From assembly GCA_004794655.1 (NCBI GenBank), contig SMMW01000522.1, positions 2,976,001 through 3,040,000 on the forward strand: a stretch of DNA of 64,000 bases, given 5' to 3'. The position numbers and the translations under genes are program-made. This stretch comes from Marisa cornuarietis (Eukaryota; Mollusca; Gastropoda; Architaenioglossa; Ampullariidae). The notes beneath the pieces were generated by a model. The model was not told the DNA's origin. It made no database searches and was given only the letters and a program-made list of their open reading frames with translations. Position 1 is the first letter of the stretch, and the number at the start of each line of letters is the position of its first letter. Shown here in pieces: positions 42,601 through 54,600 of this stretch.

Positions 42601-45600
42601 GTCAAGCCAATACTTCTCCAATCACGGTGGAATGCAAATTTTTCTTACCCACTTGAACTCCAATGCCAACTGCATCCTCTATCTGTCAAAAGTCTCTTTG
42701 TTCTAGCCTAAACATACTTCCCCTCTCTAGGTACATCTTCAGTATTCATAATCATAGCCTTATGACACCACTTATTTTTACTCTGCAAATAGTTGGTAAA
42801 TTTTGTAATCAGTGAACTTCCTGACTTTGCAAGCGATTGGTATTTGTGTTCTTTATTTCCTTGACTCTTGTAGGGAGTTGTAAAATGTGAATTCACAGTT
42901 TTGTTTGGGGAACCTCTACCTTCCTGCTTACTGATGCCTTTTTTCCTGCTGGAGAAGGTTGTAATTTTGACAATGTCAGCAACATGAAACTGTTCCATGG
43001 CTGAGATACCAAATGATCTCAATCAAAAATGAAATTCTCAACATTAAAAATCCACGGGTTTGAAGTTAAAATACATATTGAAGATATGTTCTACATAGTA
43101 CACTAGATAAAATGAAAAATTCCGTGGGAATTATGCCAAAATGTGTGTGACTTGACATATACTTTACACTCATTATATGCACACTTTCACGCTTTTGCAA
43201 TGCTATATTTACTTGATGTTTCACCCACTACAGACACATGCATTTACACTTTCTATAGACACATGCTTTGACATCTGCTGTATACAAAAGGTTTTACTAA
43301 AAGGCCTGGCAAGACTGTGGGGGAGGGATGTGCATATACTCCAGACCCCCCGCCAACCTCCATCCTTCCCAGTTATCTGGCCAATGTCAAAGTCCCAGCA
43401 TCAGCAGTTGCAGCTGCACTCTCTTTCATCTCCTCCTGTGCCAGCAACCACTGGGGACTTGACGGGCACTCATCATTTTCTACTTTGCCCTGGCATAGAA
43501 GCCAACCCTAGTGGTAATGGGAAATTAATGTAACCAACAACTGAACATCAGCATACAGTGGCTAATGAACTTCTTGAAGCTCCTTAGGACGTGGATGCAA
43601 CATGGCCTTCCTTCTAGTCCAGCCCTGCTGACCAAAGGCTAGAAACAAGCACAGCCACTGAGTGGCTGATGAGTCATGCTCACCCCTATCCTGTGGGGAT
43701 GCAGCCTTCAGGGGACCCACACTAACAGCGTGTCTGGTCTTTGGTCTTTGCTCTCAGCGAGTCCTGGCAGCCCCGTGGCCAAAAGCAATCATGATGTATT
43801 ATTGCCCATTATCTGCCAATTACTTTTGTGCTTGCCTTTAGCCCATACTCCACAAACAGAAACATAATCGCTGGCTTTTCTCCCATTGTGTGTGCAGCAT
43901 GGACCTTCAAATGTCGGCTTCTCTACTGTGGCTAGCGAGGTTCATGAATGGCACACAGCAACTACTATACGCTAGCAAGTCTGAATGTAAATATATAGGA
44001 TATATGTAAACAACTTATTCCACACTACTTCTGGGCAAAACTAAAACCCAAGCTTAGAAAACGCATTCTATGACACTCTATGGCACTATAAACCCTATAT
44101 ACTATATATACTAGATATCAAGACATATCCTGCCTGTGAAAAACTGGCCTTCATTGCACATAGAAGCACAGGCAAACCAAAAAGTTTTAGCATATCCCTA
44201 TATGATAAAAGCTAAAATGTACCCCCAGGTCACCATCAGTTTAAATATTTGCTCATTTTAATAATTGCTGTTTATTTTAAACTATGCTGACATTAGCTGT
44301 TAAAAGTAGGTGAGAAATTTATTATACTTGGAGAAATGGCTTTTGACAAGGGGTATATGTTAATATATAACATTTGATATTTAAAGCCAAGCATACACCT
44401 ACAGATCAAGTATACATGACCATCTGCCATTATCTAATGCAAAGCAGCAATCTGCTGTTTTTAACAAAAATGAAGCTATGGTCATGTGATGGCTAATAAA
44501 CAAAGAATTATACACATTTTCACTATAAGAGGGAGGAAGAAGGAAAAAAAGGATTCTCTGAAAGAGACCTGTTCACTCTGGGGTTTGGGGACCAGGTACA
44601 ATCACACTAGCTGGATGCTAACACCTGGAAGTCAGCTAATCTGCTAATATTAAACATTTTAGCTGATATACATTAGCATTTGTTGGCATTACTGTGCACT
44701 TGCTCCGATTGACTTTGTAGCAATACAGGGCACCAGCTTCTATGTTTCAAATATGAACCTGCTGTCCAACCCAAAGGCGGAATGGACATTTTGATAAAGT
44801 TGATGTTGGAGAACAGTGATGGTCAGAAATACCGGGTGCTTATATCAACGAGAATCTCATCTAATATGAACACACAGATCCTGCACTGTGCTTGTACAAT
44901 TTACTGCAACAAATGAAGTACTGCAGTACATCAGTACACCCACATGCAGTGTGTGCCACCCATGGCACATATCCTGCTTCCAGGTACAGCATTTATCATT
45001 CTGGGAGAGATATGCATTAGCAGGGCCTGGCAGTCTGGTATCTATGGCCGCAGCGGTCCTGCCTAGTGGTAACCATGACAGGAAGTGGGTGGTGAGCTGA
45101 CACCATGATCTCACCACCTCCACCACCCCACCTGCGCTTAAGCTACCCCTCCCCCATCCCTGCCTCTTCTTCTCCTCTGCCAGCAGCCACCACCACTGAG
45201 CAGCCAGTGAGCTTTTCTGCAGCAGGCCCTCTGAACTGGCGATGCAACAAATGGGTTAGGGGAGGGCGGGAGATAGCAATGAAAGCGCCTGTAGTAGAAT
45301 GTTGTACATAGCACTGCCCAGCAGTTAGGCTTAAAATGTTTTCAAATAGCGCTCTGAGCAAACCTTCGGAAAGGCGCTATATAAATCCTCATTATTATTA
45401 TTAGCACACATGACTGGGCTGGAGCACTGGTTTAGAAAACAAATGTTGGGCCACTTAACAATGAAAATGTTTCTGATTAAGAAAATGTGTTCTATAAAAG
45501 ATTATATTCAGTTTGCTTTGAGTGAAAAAATATCTTATACAATATTTGATGAGAAAGACTATTTCCTTGCCTGTGGCCTTTTTTTTTTTCTCATCTACAA

Positions 45601-48600
45601 CTTTCATATAAACTGTCAGTTTTCTTTAACGGATGCCCTAACAGTAAAGTTTCAGTACTGTAAGAAAAGGCTACATCACTGCATATACTTTTACAAAAGT
45701 GTTAAGTGATAGTGAAAAGAGATATCAGGGTGCATACTTTTGTATCTGCATTCAGGAGGGAAATTTGTCACTTATGGCCAATAAATAGACAGCACATGAA
45801 TGTGTGTTCAAAATCCTATGAATGTACAGAACAAAGAGTTCTTTAATTGATTCTATGTTCATTCTTCCCAAATGATGAGTCTTTATAAGATAGTCTATGA
45901 GAAACTTGGACAAAAGAATTTTCAATAAACATGATTACCACATTTAGCACATAACAGTTCTGCTGTGAGTTGACTTAATCATTGAAAGAACCAAACATGC
46001 ACTCATGCAGCAACTCTTTGTCATGCACACACTGCTCCCCTGATGTTTTGCATTCCTGGAAGGCTATGTAATTGTTAACAAAAATAATACAAAGAGAAAG
46101 ACTTCTTGTGGATCCAAAATCTGTTTTAAATAAGCACTTTCCTTTTGCTGCTGTGTTATGCAGACAAGAAGCAAGGTTCACAGCTTTGGGATACGTATGG
46201 TCCTAGAGTCTATCTTTAATTTACTTATTGGCAAATGTTTTCTACACTTTTTTATTTTCAAATAAAAAAATTCACTTAGTATATAAACTTCCTTTTTACT
46301 GTTACTAGGTAGGTGTGTATATTAGAGTTTCCAACTTTTATAAAGTGAATTTATACTGCTTTGCTGCTACAGCAGGGGATTCTATAAACACAGCTGAAAG
46401 AAACATAATGAAAAAATCGGATTTTAAAGCTACACCTCATTTGCATTATCTCCAATTTTTCAAATAAGTTTTAACTCATAAATTATGTAAGATCGTTTAT
46501 GATAGGCCTTGATTCGACTTTTATCCGATGCTTTAACGGCATAGTGTAGCGTCATGTAGCTAAAGAATTTGCAATAACCGCTGTGGACCCCGGACCCCAC
46601 CGCGAAAACGAAAGGAAGACTGGAAGTCGGCAGGAAGGTAAGAGGAAGATGCGGCCCGTAAGTCGACAATCACATGCCGCTGTATTCTTCTAATGTCTGG
46701 CAGCTTGCAAGCACAATCTGTGAAGGGGGGACCCTCACATCTCCCGGTAAGCCTGTCACTCCAGGCGTGACTTCACTCTGGGTGGCTGCCCGTCTAGTTT
46801 CCCCTACAAGCATAGCTGTGCTATAATTTTCTCCTTCATGTCCTTTTTGTTCGGTACATCCATAGCAGATGCAACCGGAAGGAAAGATTTGAAAGGTTTA
46901 AAACTTTAGGGAGTGTCAAGTACGATACCCCTTGTTAAACGATACTCATCGGCGTCATCGCCAATCTCTCTTCCTTTCCATATCCGCCACCTTCCTACAA
47001 TTGAATCTTTCAAATCTGCACTGAAAACGCACCTCTTCCTTGAGCATTACTCCTAACATAGTCCACAATGCTAGTCCTTCTTACCCCCCCCTTCCCTCTT
47101 GCTACTTTACCCATCTTTCTCGCAGAATCACTATATTTCTCTGTTCCTGTTACTTGATGCCTTTTGTTTTGTTTCGTCAGTACTGTCGTTTTCTTTCGTC
47201 CCCTTTGTTCTGTATCAACTTAGTCCACGTCTCTTCCTTGTTTTAAGCGCTAAGAGCATGCTCTCAATGAGTGTGAATATGCGCTGTAGAAATCTTCACT
47301 ATTATTATTATTAAGAGGCTGTGGACAGGAACGATAAAAACCGAAACACCGGTTATGTTGATTCCCGATCTCACTAGTTGTAAACTGTTTTAATTGTACT
47401 ACAGCCCCACCTTCACTGCTTGCGCGCCACAGTATTATCCGGTACCTGAGGGGCAGTCATATGAAACTTTTAACTGTCCCTAGTCTATACCCCTTCTCTA
47501 GGCTAACCTGTTACCTTCCAACATTGCAAAAGGACATGTACATGAACTATGGCAGACGATGCTAGTTGGTCGCAATTCCCTTTCTCTTACCAATTAAATT
47601 TCAAAAAGTTATCAACATCCGACTAGTACTGCTCTAACCAAGTAAGGAAATCCCCAATCAACCCCAAATGTTAGTCTCTCTCTCCCCCCCCCTTCCTTTG
47701 TATGGGCGTGCACGCACAGGTGAGTTGTGTTCAACGCAAAGAAAAGTGTACGATACAACAGCATTTAACAGGTTTGATATAGTTGAACTATAGGGTTATC
47801 GTTAGTGTGGTGTCAAGAAACACTAAGCACAACCTACATGGGCTAAAGCCCAACGCAGTGGACTACACAGAGGAGCGGCCACAACCTAGTTGCCAGTCCT
47901 GATCTATTATAAAGGTGGCAGGTTCTCTACATGGTCATGACCCTTTGGCTGTGGGATTTGTGTGGGGTGGGCGATCTGAGCAAGTGGAAAATGTGGTTGG
48001 TGCTGTGAAGGAATGTGATCATACTACTGGTCCACGCAAAATTTAAGAGACTAGCAGGAAAGGGTATCGGCTGCTTTTATCTGACAGCATCCTTTACGCC
48101 TCATCGCCACTCCTTTCAAACACCAATACCTGCAAGGGTGTGTTGCTCAGAATGTTCCCATTCTGTGCAAAGATAACCATCTCTCTGTGCCTGTTCTCTA
48201 TTTTGTTCGTGCATATTACACGGCACATTAAACGGAGCAAATACCTATTACTTTTGCCCACTATATCATGGTGCATCGCAGTAAGCAGCGCAACGCTTCG
48301 TCCTGTTACCCATTTCATTTGTCTTTTCAACAAGATGACTAAAAGACTATGTAAAATATTTGATTATTTCTGTAAGCGTACATTAAAAAAAACTATCGTA
48401 TAAATGTACTAATGATCGATAAATCTGTGGAATTCAAGTACCATTCAATAGCTGATAGATTAGTCAACATCAACTCTAACTGTATGACTAATGGAATTTA
48501 TATGCGCCTACATACCATGCACAATGCAGCACGCCACGCACTTTTCGGAAACTTGAAGTAAAATCCTTAGCAGCTTTCCGTTTATCTTTCCGAAATAGAG

Positions 48601-51600
48601 CTGCTGAAAATCTGACAACAACGTGTAGACATGCCAGTGTTTGATACAAGCTGTGCGAGGCACTGCTAGGAACCAGACAGTGAGTACTTTCCAAGCTATA
48701 AGACAGTGAGCGAAAACAGATCAGCTAACAACTACGTAGGGGGCTGGGGTGAAAAAAGCGCAAGAAGAAAAGGCTAAACATAGGCCTTTAAGGTTAAAAA
48801 AAAATACAAAGTACAAACCTAATTCCCCCGTAGTGACTTCGAGGGGCATACTGGGGGTGCTTCTGCCTATGTTACTGACAGCCACCACACGGAACTGGTA
48901 GTCGGTGAAGGCCTTGAGGTTGGTGACGATGTACACATTATGCACAATGTTCCTTTTCTCTGTGTAATCGGCCGTAGCAATGTGTTTGGGTTTGAACTGA
49001 ATAATGTAGGAGTATACAGGTTCGCGGTTGCCACTATCCCACGAAAGTTTCACCGAGGAGGCTGTGACTTCGGAAGCAGTTAACCGGGTGGGCGGGCCAG
49101 GCAAGGCTGAAGGAGAGCATGGAGATGTAAGGAAGTAAATTACGAGCAAATAGAAAGCAATACTTGTCTTTGGTAATAATAAGCTAATGTCTTTATTACT
49201 ATGTCTGATGGTATCCATGACAGGCAGGAGATGCGCACTATGCCATAACGTAGCTGAAAATTCACTCAAGCACAAAGTTCACGTCCCAGACCAAAACGTG
49301 ACAGCCAGTATCCACACCGGCACCAGAATCCAAGCGGCCAGCGGTTCTTCTCTGGCACTGGAGACACAACTGTTGAGACAGGACAACACCAAAAACGTCC
49401 TACAACGATATCCAGAAGCGAACACGTACACTGCATAAGCTAGCCACCCGCGGACACTGAGGTTAGTGGTTAGCCCACAAGCAGGTTGAGTTCTCTCTGG
49501 CCGCTGCTGCTGTATGTCAGGCAGTAGACAGTTGCTCCGTGCGGTTGCTGAAGATGCGGTCCAGCAGGACCTATCAGATCTCGCTCTCGCCAAGGCTCCA
49601 CCTGTCGGTACCGACACACATCGCAGCCTCGCTGCTCTCAGCCTATCGGCTTTTGCGGGCCGCCTGCAGACAAGCTAAAACTGCAGGTATGTTAGGAGAG
49701 TCAGCACCGCACCGGCACCTGGCAATCTTTTCATCAGCAACCTTTATTTAACACACGACTTTCCTACTGTTCTCCATCACTGGAGTAATAACCAAGTAGA
49801 CTTGGTGACACTTGCAATCATTTCTCTCCACGAGAAAGCAGCTGGCTGGTCAAGTTAATGGTCACTTACTCCCTCTGGCTTAGAGCTATCTGATAGTTCA
49901 TCCCGCTAACAGGCAAGTAGTGGCCGCACAACTGGCACTGAGGACTAGGCCGTCTGTGCACAAACAGCACCAGCAAGCAGTCTGTGGCCGCAGCCAGCAG
50001 GCTCTTTCATGCAAACACAAGGGCAGCGCACACCGCTACAGGCGAGCTGGAACGCTTGATGAAAGTCTAAAGCGTGTCAGCGCTATCCTCGCCGTGCGAT
50101 TTATTGCGTACAAGCCATCAAGAACACATGTATATGGGTGTACACCCGCCCCGTCAGGAGCCCTGGTCTGAGCACCGGCACCCGTCTGCCAGTGCCAGCC
50201 GCTGTTCTCAAGGGGGCAAGATAAGCTGGTGATGTACACGCAGCTGTGCTGTACACTCCCAACATGAGCTTCTCTTGTGAGCGGCCTACTCAACTAGCCA
50301 CACTAAGAGACTTCATCAAAATGGGCGAGAAACATGGCCTTGATATCTCTTGTGCTTAATTACACACAAGGAAATATTTAAAGGGAAGGGAGATAAAACA
50401 TTCAAACTATATTAAAATGTAACAAATCACATGCACAATGAACCATGTCTATTTAACAGAAAATTTGATCAATAATACATCTATATATAACAGATTTGTA
50501 CAATACATGCAAAAAAGAATATAAACACCTCTGAGGTGGGCTGTATACAGCAAAATCTATAGTATGGTTCAATAAATTAAAAATACATATTAAAACCAAG
50601 CTTGTCACATTAATCTATTATCAGGGTCAAAGTACAGGATCTGACTTCTGTCTTTCTCAAAGATATCCATATACTTCATGTGACTGGTTTCTAAATAATA
50701 TCCCCACCCCACTTGGAAAATATATTGTAAATGCAACAAAGAAAGAAATCTTTTGTTAACCTAAGTACCTAAGTAAGTGCACACATACAGGGAAAAGAGA
50801 GAAAAGAGATGCAGATTGTGCTGTGCAGGTCTCGCAGTACTTTCTAAAAGAGGTAAAAGTGATGGAATTCTTGTTAGTTTAAAACCTTAAGCTCCAGTAA
50901 AGACAGCCCTATAAAAAGACACCCTCTCTGCTTCAATGCTACTTATATAGCAACTCTAGCTTCTGTCAGTTGCACTAGTCTTCCTGGGTGAAGTGAATGT
51001 TCTTGTTGCATGCCTTTTTCAGCTATGACTGTATGTCAACACACAGCAACTTAGGTTACATAATGTCTGCTGACATGTCTCTTAATAAGCATGTTTCTCA
51101 CATCTGCCGTTCTGCATACTATGAATGAGGATCAGCTCCATTCGCCATACTCTGTCCATCTCAACCACCCAAATTCGCATCTGCTCATTTGTTCTGTCTA
51201 AACTAGACTATTGCAACTCTCTTCTAGTTGGCTGTCCACAGTAGCTCATTGGTAAGCTTCAGAAAGTCCAGAACTCAGCTGCTCATCTGGTTTTCCGGAC
51301 TTGCAAATCTGAACATGTTACACCACATCTTCACTGGCTTCCAATTAAAGCTAAAGTAGACTACAAGCTCTCAACTCTATGGATTCTTTGAAGGCTCCTC
51401 CCCCCACTACTTTACTGAAATCTTGTCTGTCCGCACCCCTGCCCGAAACCTTTGCTCCTCATCAGACTGCATTCTTTACCTCCCTCCCACAATAACAGTC
51501 ACACGTGGACAACCCACTACTCTGACTCTAAGGCTACATTCAAACGCTCTCTGAAAACATATCTTTTCACAAAGTACTATCCCTGAATTACTATTAAAGT

Positions 51601-54600
51601 ACAGGTATTGATCGACTTTACGACCACAATCGCTAGCCACGACTGCTCCGCGTCTGGCAGCGCAAATGTTGCCCAGCTGGTTTTGATATGTTTTGCAATT
51701 GGGAAAACGTTTCCTATGGTATTTTTTACACCAGTATTTTATATTATTTACACCTATATTTTGGAATTTTGTATGTTTTGCAAATATTAAACCAGTTGTA
51801 CTGGTAATGCAGTGTTTTACTTAAACCTGAGGAACGTAAAAATAAGAAACAAAATAGTGTAGAGATGATCCAAATGGCATAAAATGAACAAAGAAAATTA
51901 TGATAAAATATGACTTGAATATTTTTATAACATCAATTCACAGTACTGTACATATAACCTACTCGACTTACGATCAAATCGAGTTACAACCGGTCTGTCA
52001 AAACCAATCATGGTTGTAAGTCGAGCAATACCTGTACTATCCCTTGCAATACTGTCTGTCATGCTAACCATCATGTAATGATCCATCTCACACTGCTCAC
52101 AGTACCTATATCCCTTCATACCTTCACCCATTGCTTTACGTTCTACTCTTGTACCTCATCTTTATGTTGTTCAGTGAGCCTATATGTATCTCACCATCCA
52201 CTGTCTGTTATCTTTCATTAATCATTATTGGTCTGCGCATTATTGGTCATGATGCTATAAGTTCACATTATTATTATTGACACTCCTTTTCATGGCTGTT
52301 TCCATTTCAAAATACATTTTCATTTCTCTTCTGAGTGAAATGACAATAAATTACTTCATAGTTGCTATGTCAAAAGTACACTTTAACCTTTCTGTTTATA
52401 AGGATGACATGTGAAATGGTAAATACATCTTCTGTAGTTTCTATGTCAGAGTTGCAATAACTCCTCTATTTCTAAGTAGTATTAATGAAAGGGGACAGTA
52501 TTCTCCACAAGCAGGAAAAAAGTGGTACAAAATGATGAAGCTTTGAGGGCACACCAGCTTGGTAAGTTAATAGTGACACTTTTAAGGGTAAAGAAAGTTC
52601 TTGTTGAAGTATTGACAAGGAAATCTAGATGAAGACAACTGTTTTGCTAGGTCTCTCTGGTACAGCTATTAGCCAGAATAAAAATTAAACAGTCATTGAT
52701 GCTCAAATGATCACATACAGGAGAACTACAATGTCAAGGATATCCAGGTCTATAGGATGAAAAGCCTAGCGTTTAGTTCCATATAAAATGCACGTTTTTG
52801 TACTCAGAAAACTTTATTTTCCACCTTTGTAAATCTAAACTCTTTAAATTTATATTCTTACTGCGTTCAGCTTCAAGTATAAAAATGCCCACTAATACAC
52901 CATACAACTACGTGTAGTGTTCAAATGACATACTGATATACAAATGTTTCATTTTCTTCAAAGAAACCATAAACATCTACCTTCCAGAATCAGAAGAACA
53001 GCAAGGGAATGGTGGTTCAAAAGCACATTCTGTAATGTAATTACAATGAAGGATTCATATATACATCAATTATGGCCATGCATCACATGACAGTAGAAAA
53101 CTTGATAAATTGTTTCTTCCCCACCTTTAATATCCTAAACATCAAAAGCTACTGCTACCACAACAGCTTGTTTAAATGTCAAACAACAGAAGAGGAAAAG
53201 CCAAGAAAGTTAATGTTCTCTTACCTTCCACAATGACTTGTACCACATGCTCTATGTTGCCAAGATCAGATGAAGCTTCACAGGTGTAATTTTTGGATTC
53301 TCTTACATCTTTCAATTCCAGTACATTCCTTCCAACAGGAATATTATGCTCATCTGTCAAATCGTATGCTCCTTGCCGCCACTTAACTTGAGGCATTGGA
53401 GAGCCTACAGCTACACAGGTTAAGTTCACATCGGATCCTGGCATCACATTCTGATCCTCTGGCAGAACGGAAAATCTTGGTGGGACCCGCCGAACTGAAA
53501 CACACACACACATGCGTGCATGCACACACACACACAGAAAATCAAATTTTACTGTCCAAATACCTGCAGTGAATAAATAAAAACTTATGTATAAGAAAGG
53601 CAGTATATATAATTAATGAATCATAACAACATGCACAACATATCAGCTAAGAAAATAATTTCTTAAATAGCAGAAACACCGGCAGGCTGCAAGACAAACT
53701 AGAAATACTACTTTGCCCTGCATTATTGTTCTTTCCATTAAAAAATTAGCACTTAACCACCTGAAAGAAAAATAAAATGATAAAAAATCTTGTACAAAGA
53801 GGGAGGGGGAATTGGTGTTTTACACGGAGCCAGCAACTAAGGCTGTCTCATGACAAGGCAGCCAGCCCTGTAAACAGATGCTACATTTTGAGAAAGAACA
53901 GCGTGCCTGAGACGAGAGCTGAACCCAGGGCAGCGCCACTGGACCGCCCAAGTTGTAGAAAAAAAATGATGCCTAGATAAGTCTTTTTTGGGTGAAATAA
54001 CTGAGAAACTAGCACTTTAGTTTTTTTAAAATGTTTTTGAAATATCTTTGAAGGATGCGTGATATTTTTAACTGTTGTTACAGTTAAGTCTGATTACTTT
54101 CTAGTGAATGCAGCTTATAAATAATGGAAAGACAACAATCATATCATGATTCAATTAGGGGTTAATTCAGCAAATATTGTATTCATTTTGTTCACATTCT
54201 CTGGAGTAAAGTATTTCAGACACAGTCAACCAGCAACACAATGCTTGCACACATCCACACACACATAATATCCTTCTTTTTCATCCAGTGTGTACGCCAA
54301 CCATACCAAACTGGATTAAATGTATTGTTTGCTTGTTTGTGTTTGCCATGCCAGCAACTAAAGCTATATCACGGCGACGATTAAATGTATAGCTACAACT
54401 ATATATATATATGCTGACATGTTGCACAAGACACTAATCAGGAAATTATCAAGAATCAACTGTTCTTCCCCTCACTTTTTTCTGCAGAGGCAGTCTCCTG
54501 TGCTCTTTTGTCATTCAGTTACTTGCATTAGCATTCTACATATTACACATTAGGTTTCAACCTAAATGCGAATGCACATAGTAATATCTGCAAGATCTCA

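Larger units (their letters stand above)
32441..48818 (-). other. 16.4-kb intron between FN1 and FN2
   Basis: This is the largest intron in the window. It contains a TIR element (32953-34056), a full-length but broken LINE (36106-39280), two LINE-type 3' tails (about 45250-45402 and 46950-47312) and a small CpG-rich patch (46500-46690). The stretches 34100-36090, 39300-45240 and 47320-48810 show no gene or repeat I can name. CpG is noticeably commoner from about 46.5 kb to the FN1 exon than elsewhere. Confidence 0.55.

Noticed and set aside
49279..49617. 112-codon minus-strand frame in the CpG-rich block
   Set aside because: Its composition follows the GC-rich background, there is no recognisable domain, and it is not continuous with the FN1 frame (an in-frame TGA lies upstream of 49275).
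49126..50400. CpG-rich block as a solo LTR (minus-strand TGTTTTATC to CTTCCTTACA)
   Set aside because: The flanking five bases differ (TTGAA against TCTCC), no primer-binding or polypurine remnants were found, and I know no matching family. It is kept only as the alternative to an internal promoter.
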